A stretch of 11,747 nucleotides of DNA from assembly GCA_040903745.1 (NCBI GenBank), contig JBBDUV010000017.1, positions 1 through 11,747 on the forward strand. The letters run 5' to 3'. The notes below the pieces were generated by a model that was not told the DNA's origin, made no database searches, and worked only from the letters and a program-made list of their open reading frames with translations. Positions within the stretch are counted from its first letter, which is position 1, and each line of letters starts with the position of its first letter. The translations under genes were made by a program, and so were the position numbers. This document shows positions 6,552-11,747 of the stretch, piece by piece. The stretch is from M55B112 sp040903745 (GTDB taxonomy: Bacteria; Bacteroidota; Bacteroidia; Bacteroidales; GCA-2748055).

Positions 6552-8681
6552 TTGTCAGTTTTAATCAGCGACTTCAGGAAGGTTCCGGTAGTAAGGGTAG
6601 CTATTCCATTTGCTTCAGGACTTGCACTGCACGGACAAATGCAGGTTTTAAACGGAGTGACTATTTTTTTTGTGGTTGTTGGAATTATTTTGGTAACCCT
6701 GCTGCTTGCTTATTGTTTCTTTCGGCTTCGAGGTACCGTGGGTCATGTTGTCTTTGGTGTTGGGGTGATCCTGTTTTTCTACATTTCCGGTATTGTAATG
6801 GGCAGTTTCACTATTCCAACCAAAGCATCAGACCTTCACGAAAGGTCTGGATTTATTGCTGGTTGGATCAAGGATAGCCCGGTTGAAAAAGAGCGATCCT
6901 GGGTCGTTCAGATCGAGGCCGCTTACTTTTTTACCGATACCGCGATCCTACAATTAAGGGAGAACATGCAGGTCTATCTAAAAAAGGAGACAGATATTTC
7001 CGGATTGATACCCGGTACCTTCTGGCTTTTCATGGGAGAAACGGTAGCGATTAGAAACCGTGGCAATCCGGGAGAGTTTGATTATGCATCATTCATGCAA
7101 CGGAGGAATTTCCGCTATAATCTTTTTTGTTCCTCTGTCAGATGCCTGAATCCGCAGTCCGTTCCCAGGTATCTCCCCGCCAGGATCCGGCAGAAGATCA
7201 TCTCAAACTGGGATTCTGATGAGGCCGGTGCAGCTGTATTAAGTGCCATTACGCTTGGATACAAAACACTGCTCGACCGGTCGACAAGACAGGCTTTTAC
7301 AGATGCAGGGGCGATGCACTTGCTGGCAGTATCCGGACTTCATGTCGGAATCGTCTGGTGGATCCTCGATCTGCTGCTTAGATTTCCCAGGTACTCCGGA
7401 TTTTGGCGAACAACCAAGCTTCTTATAATTCTTGTTATTCTTTGGTTTTACGCAACCATAACAGGGCTTTCAGAATCTGTCACCAGGTCAGTGACGATGT
7501 TCTCACTGGTGGCCTTCTCAAAAACAGTAAACAGACAGAGCAATATTTATAATACGCTTCTCTTATCGGGATTTCTGTTACTCTTCCTTAAACCTGACAG
7601 AATCATGGAACCGGGATTCCAATTGTCGTACCTGGCAGTGTTTGGGATTATTACCATACAGCCTTTATGCGGCAAATTGTATGTATCATGTATTAAACCG
7701 ATTCGATGGATTCTCGATCTGGTCTCTGTAAGCATTGCCGCACAGCTTGCCACTTTACCCCTGGTACTTCTCTATTTTAATCAGTTTCCGGTATGGTTTA
7801 TCCTCACAAACCTTGGGGCCATCCCACTTGTAACTTTAATCCTTGTCCTATTTGTTCTGTTTTCACCATTTCTAATATTTTTTCCGGATATCACAGTTTT
7901 TTCATTTCTGTTACTGAAATTGGCCAGTTTACTAAATAGTTTGATTAATCTCATTTCATCGCTGCCCTTTACAGTGATTTCTGACATTACAATTCACCCT
8001 CTAGTTGCTTTCAGTATACTGGTCGATATTGTTGCAATGGTTGTGTTGCTCATATATCGAAGATTCATATTCTTGCTTATCTTGTTGGCCTCTATAATGC
8101 TTACATGTTGGTTATCAGTTATTATCAATAAGGAACAGGCTGAAAGATCAACGCTTGAAGTGTATAATTTCAGCCGGGTAACGGTCCTTTCTGAAATTTC
8201 CGGAGGAGTGCGAAATACATACGTTATCAGTGGTGATCAACCGATCGATCCATATACCGGGGATTATATTTATTCCCTCGGAAGGAATCCTGTTTTCCTG
8301 CGGGAACATAATATCATGAATTTGCAGAAGGACGATTCAGCAACAGCTGAAGACGTTTATTTAATTGGGGAAGGTTTATGGGCCATCAGGGCCGGTGAGC
8401 AGGATGTTCTGCTTGCAGGCAGGTGCAGCAAGAGGGAATTGCAGGGCATATTGGAGGAGCATAAATGGAACATGGTCATTTTCTGTCAGGGTTTCCCGCA
8501 TATAGATAAAAACATTCACCTTCCCTATGTGTCATCGATCATCGGAGATGGTACACTTCGCGATTACGAGATTAAAAATCTGAAAAAGCTGTTTCCGGAT
8601 TCGTATATTGTTAAATATGATGGGGCTTATGTATATGATCTTAAAATGAACAGGGGTGGCAGTGATGCATGCATCAAATAG
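6552..8681 (+). CDS. comEC: ComEC/Rec2 family DNA-uptake channel protein, no metallo-beta-lactamase domain seen
   Basis: This polytopic inner-membrane protein of 709 residues is of the family that carries transforming single-stranded DNA into the cytoplasm during natural competence. Three hydrophobic segments open it (about 11-28, 33-57, 61-85). A soluble region of the DUF4131/OB type follows (about 90-200). The Competence domain starts near 225, with AGAAVLSAITLGYK and the hallmark HLLAVSGLHVG (from His256), then many membrane segments to about 524. The tail (about 533-709) is soluble but has no HxHxDH metal motif, unlike B. subtilis ComEC; this looks like the shorter Bacteroidota form. The start is taken as TTG at 6552. 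The frame has a stop at 6537-6539, no ATG lies between, and the first in-frame ATG (residue 30) would remove the conserved first membrane segment (KVPVVRVAIPFASGL). The upstream spacer shows no clear promoter. Whether the organism is competent cannot be told from one gene. Confidence 0.9.
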   Translation: MSVLISDFRKVPVVRVAIPFASGLALHGQMQVLNGVTIFFVVVGIILVTLLLAYCFFRLRGTVGHVVFGVGVILFFYISGIVMGSFTIPTKASDLHERSGFIAGWIKDSPVEKERSWVVQIEAAYFFTDTAILQLRENMQVYLKKETDISGLIPGTFWLFMGETVAIRNRGNPGEFDYASFMQRRNFRYNLFCSSVRCLNPQSVPRYLPARIRQKIISNWDSDEAGAAVLSAITLGYKTLLDRSTRQAFTDAGAMHLLAVSGLHVGIVWWILDLLLRFPRYSGFWRTTKLLIILVILWFYATITGLSESVTRSVTMFSLVAFSKTVNRQSNIYNTLLLSGFLLLFLKPDRIMEPGFQLSYLAVFGIITIQPLCGKLYVSCIKPIRWILDLVSVSIAAQLATLPLVLLYFNQFPVWFILTNLGAIPLVTLILVLFVLFSPFLIFFPDITVFSFLLLKLASLLNSLINLISSLPFTVISDITIHPLVAFSILVDIVAMVVLLIYRRFIFLLILLASIMLTCWLSVIINKEQAERSTLEVYNFSRVTVLSEISGGVRNTYVISGDQPIDPYTGDYIYSLGRNPVFLREHNIMNLQKDDSATAEDVYLIGEGLWAIRAGEQDVLLAGRCSKRELQGILEEHKWNMVIFCQGFPHIDKNIHLPYVSSIIGDGTLRDYEIKNLKKLFPDSYIVKYDGAYVYDLKMNRGGSDACIK

Positions 8682-8689
8682 CATATTTG
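8663..8689. repeat. Two adjacent palindromes at the comEC 3' end
   Basis: A perfect 14-base palindrome TGATGCATGCATCA (8663-8676) covers the last codons of comEC. It is immediately followed, sharing two bases, by an inverted repeat CAAATA-GCA-TATTTG (8675-8689) that spans the stop codon. The second could form a weak AT-rich hairpin ahead of CTTTAAAAA, but it is too AT-rich to call a terminator. No better terminator is visible between comEC and trkA (8682-8787). Confidence 0.5.
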
Positions 8690-8773
8690 CTTTAAAAACT
8701 ATTCTGAAGGTGTAAAAAACATAATATTGCTATTCTAATTGAAAGATAATCCTTTATTTTACCGTTTCATTCT

Positions 8774-8791
8774 ATGAACATTGCTGTATGA
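8774..8791 (+). other. Five-codon upstream ORF overlapping the trkA start codon
   Basis: ATG at 8774 opens MNIAV and ends at TGA 8789-8791, which overlaps the trkA ATG (8788-8790) in an ATGA arrangement. Such overlaps are a common form of translational coupling between real genes. Here the upstream frame is only five codons, so it might set ribosome loading on trkA, or it may be chance. No Shine-Dalgarno is present before either start. Confidence 0.25.
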
Positions 8792-10128
8792 GAATTATAC
8801 TTGCAGGGGCAGGTGAGGTTGGTACGCATTTGATCAAGATGCTCAGTAATGAGGACCATGATATCATTGTTATTGATAATGACCCGGAACGCCTGAATGT
8901 TATTGGTACCTCCATGGATGTGATGACACTCGAGGGGAACGCTAATTCCATTAGTATACTCAAGGAATCCAAAGTGTCGAAGGCAGACCTTTTTATTGCC
9001 ATCACCTCTTCTGAAGATGTAAATGTTACCGCGGCTATTCTCAGTAAAAAGCTTGGGGCCAAGAAAACCATCGCCCGGATCGATAATGAAGAGTTCCTCA
9101 TGCAGGCCAACAAAGAGCTGTTTTCCACCCTGGGTATTGATTACATGATTTATCCGGAAAAGATCGCGGCCCGTGAGATAGTTGGTTTACTGGCCCAGAC
9201 AGGCAGTACTGAAGTCGTTGAATTTACCGGCGGTAAGCTACAGATGTACGTTATCCGTCTCGAAGAGGGGGCCCCGATCATTGGACAAAAGCTACGTGAG
9301 CTGACACCAGACAGAGAAAATCTGGAATTTCGGGCTGTAGCCATGACCAGGCAGGGAAAAACAATCATTCCCGGGGGTGATGATGCTTTTGAGGCGGGCG
9401 ACCTGGTCTATGTCATCAGCAGTCAGGCAGGCATGAAGGAATTGTATAAATATTCCGGAAAGCAGCATTTCGATATCAGAAATATCATGATCCTTGGTGG
9501 GAGCCGTATAGGTATAAAAACAGCGAGGCAACTGGGAAACCAGCACTATGTAAAAATGATCGAGACCGACAGACAAAAAAGCTACCGCCTTTCCAGTATG
9601 TTATCCAACACATTGGTTATCAATGGAGATGGTACAAATATGGAGCTGTTAAAGGGAGAGGGTTTGGAAAAGATGGATGCCTTTATAGCTGTTACGGGCA
9701 ATTCAGATACTAATATTCTCTCCTGCCTTCTTGCCAAGCAACTGGGCGTTAAACGAACCATTGCCGAGGTTGAGAATATCGACTATATCCACCTGGCTGA
9801 GAATATTGGTGTCGATACCATTATTAACAAAAAACTAATCACCGCAAGTCGGATATTCAGGTTTACCATGAGTGATGAGGTATCTTCCATAAAATGTCTG
9901 ACAGGAACCGAGGCAGAAGTGATGGAATATGTGGTTAAACCGCAGTCAGCAATTACCAAAGGACCGCTCAAGAATGTCGGTTTCCCCAGTGAAGCCATTA
10001 TAGGTGGCGTTATCAGAGGAAAAAATAGTTTTATTGCGCATGGGGACACAGCGATCAAACCATACGACAGGGTAGTTGTTTTTGCATTGCCTTCTGAGAT
10101 TTATACTGTTGGAAAATTCTTTAATTAG
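8788..10128 (+). CDS. trkA: Trk potassium uptake system, NAD-binding gating subunit TrkA
   Basis: The cytosolic regulatory subunit of the Trk K+ uptake system. It binds nucleotides (NAD(H), and ATP/ADP in studied members) and gates the TrkH channel. At 446 residues it has the full double-RCK layout. RCK_N 1 has the Rossmann GAGEVG (7-12) and the acidic end of strand 2 in VIDND (Asp30). An RCK_C region follows at about 140-220. RCK_N 2 begins with MILGGSRIG (234-242), where Ser239 replaces the middle glycine of GxGxxG, and has Glu259 at the end of its second strand. A second RCK_C runs from about 365 to 446. The start is firm because the Rossmann strand begins immediately (MRIILAGAGEVG). trkH begins only 9 bases after its stop, so the two form an operon. 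No confident promoter is seen in the 106-base gap from comEC. Confidence 0.96.
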   Translation: MRIILAGAGEVGTHLIKMLSNEDHDIIVIDNDPERLNVIGTSMDVMTLEGNANSISILKESKVSKADLFIAITSSEDVNVTAAILSKKLGAKKTIARIDNEEFLMQANKELFSTLGIDYMIYPEKIAAREIVGLLAQTGSTEVVEFTGGKLQMYVIRLEEGAPIIGQKLRELTPDRENLEFRAVAMTRQGKTIIPGGDDAFEAGDLVYVISSQAGMKELYKYSGKQHFDIRNIMILGGSRIGIKTARQLGNQHYVKMIETDRQKSYRLSSMLSNTLVINGDGTNMELLKGEGLEKMDAFIAVTGNSDTNILSCLLAKQLGVKRTIAEVENIDYIHLAENIGVDTIINKKLITASRIFRFTMSDEVSSIKCLTGTEAEVMEYVVKPQSAITKGPLKNVGFPSEAIIGGVIRGKNSFIAHGDTAIKPYDRVVVFALPSEIYTVGKFFN

Positions 10129-10137
10129 AAAGCCCCG

Positions 10138-11586
10138 ATGCCCAATCCGAAAACTACAATGCGAATTCTTGGGATCCTCCTTATGGTCGAAGGATTCTTT
10201 ATGTGGCTCTCCGTTCCGATTGCACTTTTTCATGGTGAGAATGACGCCCTCCATTTTGTTCTTTCAGGAGCTATCACTGCACTTGTAGGTTTTGCAGGAT
10301 ATTTCTTTACCAGGAAGGCAAATCTTGAAGTAACCAAGCGTGACGGATATGTAATCGTCACTTCCGGCTGGCTGTTTTTTTCACTGTTTGGAACGCTGCC
10401 CTTTCTCCTTACAGGTTCGATTCCCGATTTCACCAATGCGTTTTTCGAAACCATGTCGGGCTTCACCACCACCGGTGCAACTATCCTGAACAACATCGAG
10501 GAGCTGTCTCACGGTATTCTCTTCTGGAGAAGCCTTACCCAGTGGTTGGGAGGTATGGGTATCATTGTTCTAACACTGGTTATTCTTCCCATGCTTGGTA
10601 TCGGGGGAATGCAGCTCTTCGCCGCCGAAGTGCCCGGACCGGTGCCCGACAAGTTGCACCCGCGGATCAAGGATACGGCCAAGCGACTTTGGGGGATCTA
10701 TGTTATCTATACCGTTGCAGAGATCCTGCTGCTCTGGGCCGGACCGATGAATCTTTTCGATTCGGTTTGTCATGGCCTGACAACCATGGCTTCAGGCGGG
10801 TACTCAACCAAACAGGCCAGCATCGGACACTGGGATTCTGCGTATGTTCACTATGTCATTACGGTATTTATGTTTCTTGCCGGAGTAAATTTTACCCTTT
10901 CCTATTTCGGATTTCATTTTCGCTTTAAGAAAATCTGGAAAAATGAGGAGTTCAGGTATTACCTGGGGTTTATTGTTGCGTTTTCCATGGTTATTGCTGT
11001 CGGACTGTATCTCACCAGCAACAGGGGTGTTGAAGAGTCTTTCCGGACAGCCATCTTCCAGGTGGTTTCGATCATTACAACCACTGGATATGTAACCAAT
11101 GATTATCTTTTGTGGATACCGGGGCTTACCATGCTGATTTTTGTATTGATGTTTTTCGGAGGATCGGCCGGATCCACAGGCGGTGGACCAAAGATCATGC
11201 GGATCGTGATCCTGATCAAAAACTCAACCCAGGAGCTGAAAAGACTGATCCATCCGAATGCAGTGATACCGGTGCGATTGAATAAAGTTGCAGTCGACAA
11301 TGTAATTGTTACAAATGTGCTGGCCTTCCTGGCGTTTTATATTGTCATTGCTGTTAGCGGTATTATTGTTATGGCCTTCCTGGGAAATGATTTTGATACA
11401 TCCGTTGGTGCCGTGGTAGCTGCCCTGGGGAACATCGGTCCCGGTATAGCCAATGTCGGTCCCGCTGCATCATACAGTGAGATAGCCGTTGCAGGAAAAT
11501 GGGTCCTCTCTTTTCTTATGCTCGTTGGACGGCTCGAATTGTTTACCGTGATTGTGCTTATATCGCCCGCTTTCTGGAAAGAGTAA
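10138..11586 (+). CDS. trkH: Trk potassium uptake system, membrane channel TrkH
   Basis: The K+-translocating membrane subunit of the Trk system, of the TrkH/TrkG/KtrB superfamily. Its 482 residues are the normal length. The four pore-loop repeats are visible: MSGFTTTGATIL (106-117) followed by WRSLTQWLGGMGIIVL (130-145); TMASGGYSTK (216-225); IITTTGYVTND (312-322); and ALGNIGPG (429-436). The gating-loop region GGSAGSTGGGPK (341-352) is present in the third repeat's helix. Hydrophobic helices surround these loops as expected for four M1-P-M2 units plus extra N-terminal helices. The C-terminus (GRLELFTVIVLISPAFWKE) is complete for the family. The ATG lies 9 bases after trkA, and translation is probably coupled. 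The gene converges with a truncated minus-strand ORF, and no clear terminator is seen after its stop. Confidence 0.96.
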   Translation: MPNPKTTMRILGILLMVEGFFMWLSVPIALFHGENDALHFVLSGAITALVGFAGYFFTRKANLEVTKRDGYVIVTSGWLFFSLFGTLPFLLTGSIPDFTNAFFETMSGFTTTGATILNNIEELSHGILFWRSLTQWLGGMGIIVLTLVILPMLGIGGMQLFAAEVPGPVPDKLHPRIKDTAKRLWGIYVIYTVAEILLLWAGPMNLFDSVCHGLTTMASGGYSTKQASIGHWDSAYVHYVITVFMFLAGVNFTLSYFGFHFRFKKIWKNEEFRYYLGFIVAFSMVIAVGLYLTSNRGVEESFRTAIFQVVSIITTTGYVTNDYLLWIPGLTMLIFVLMFFGGSAGSTGGGPKIMRIVILIKNSTQELKRLIHPNAVIPVRLNKVAVDNVIVTNVLAFLAFYIVIAVSGIIVMAFLGNDFDTSVGAVVAALGNIGPGIANVGPAASYSEIAVAGKWVLSFLMLVGRLELFTVIVLISPAFWKE

Positions 11587-11680
11587 TTTTATCGCCTTCG
11601 TTCAACCCACATTTTTTTGTAGAGGCGCCTGCAACGGCGATTTCTTTTCCTTCAAGAAAAGCATCAATCGTTTTTCTCAT
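11558..11680 (-). pseudogene. Truncated CoA-binding-domain protein, N-terminal stump only
   Basis: On the minus strand, ATG at 11680 opens a 40-residue frame ending at TAA 11560-11558, inside the end of trkH. The first part, MRKTIDAFL then IAVAGASTKK (14-23), looks like the N-terminus of small CoA-binding (YccU-like, CoA_binding_2) Rossmann proteins. In these, a leading helix is followed by a strand and a nucleotide loop of the form IAVVGxSxxKKFGN. Resemblance continues weakly to KKCGLN (22-27) and then stops; the remaining 13 residues are antisense to trkH and look random. The family is normally about 120 residues, so most of the domain is missing. Shifting frame at the A7 run (11618-11612) does not restore it. 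A likely gene stump left by a deletion, though a chance ORF cannot be excluded. Confidence 0.5.
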
Positions 11681-11692
11681 ATAATTTTTGTT

Positions 11693-11747
11693 TTAATACC
11701 TGTTCAACCAGCGGTACCTGCGGGCATTGTCGCCAAACTGTGCGGCG
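11693..11747 (-). CDS. C-terminal end of an unidentified minus-strand ORF (cut by window edge)
   Basis: Read from the right edge on the minus strand, one frame gives AAQFGDNARRYRWLNRY followed by TAA (11695-11693). Only 17 residues are visible. The stop lies 12 bases before the ATG of the truncated CoA-binding ORF, spacing typical of genes in one operon. The composition (Arg/Tyr/Trp-rich end) looks coding, but I do not recognise the family from so little. Confidence 0.4.
   Translation of the reverse strand, partial: AAQFGDNARRYRWLNRY

Noticed and set aside
8727..8762. TTG (8727-8729) with TATTTTAC (8755-8762) as a trkA promoter
   Set aside because: The spacing is 25 bases and the -7 box misses two of six fixed positions.
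11612..11618. Frameshift at the T7 run as the cause of the broken CoA-binding ORF
   Set aside because: The alternative frame gives MWVERR and then a stop with no family similarity, and the expected remaining 80 or so residues would lie antisense to trkH, so truncation explains it better.

Overview
The window looks like ordinary chromosome from a member of the Bacteroidota, probably an anaerobe or facultative anaerobe. Three things point there. Genes lack clear Shine-Dalgarno sequences and sit behind AT-rich leaders. The best promoter candidates resemble the Bacteroidota form (TTG, about 20 bases, TAnnTTTG). ComEC has no recognisable metallo-beta-lactamase tail, which I recall as common in this phylum. 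The order cannot be fixed from this sequence alone.

Layout. The left edge (3-272, +) is the last part of transcription termination factor rho, closed by a clean intrinsic terminator. Next comes a large single-chain pyruvate:ferredoxin oxidoreductase gene (nifJ, 518-4051, +) with its own terminator. A small housekeeping pair follows: ruvX/yqgF (4241-4666) and peptide deformylase def (4711-5277), both +. Facing them on the minus strand is a dihydroorotate-dehydrogenase-like flavoprotein gene (5419-6426), whose terminator lies between the convergent genes. Transcribed away from it on the plus strand are comEC (6552-8681, probable TTG start) and a trkA-trkH potassium-uptake operon (8788-10128 and 10138-11586). 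At the right edge, on the minus strand and convergent with trkH, are a 40-residue ORF that looks like the stump of a CoA-binding-domain protein (11558-11680) and the last 17 residues of another ORF (11693-11747).

How the genes fit together. TrkA and TrkH form one machine: the cytosolic NAD-binding gating subunit and the membrane K+ channel/translocator. NifJ supplies acetyl-CoA and reduced ferredoxin from pyruvate. The DHODH-like protein lacks the catalytic Cys/Ser of true PyrD and may be a redox protein of unknown substrate. RuvX and Def are general RNA- and protein-maturation functions.

I found no mobile element, CRISPR array, tRNA or rRNA, and no convincing new multi-gene system. The items most worth a second look are the catalytically altered DHODH-like protein, the truncated CoA-binding gene against trkH, a five-codon upstream ORF whose stop overlaps the trkA start, and palindromes at the comEC end. 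No gene-free stretch exceeds about 300 bases. The longest, 273-517, holds the rho terminator and a weak nifJ promoter candidate.
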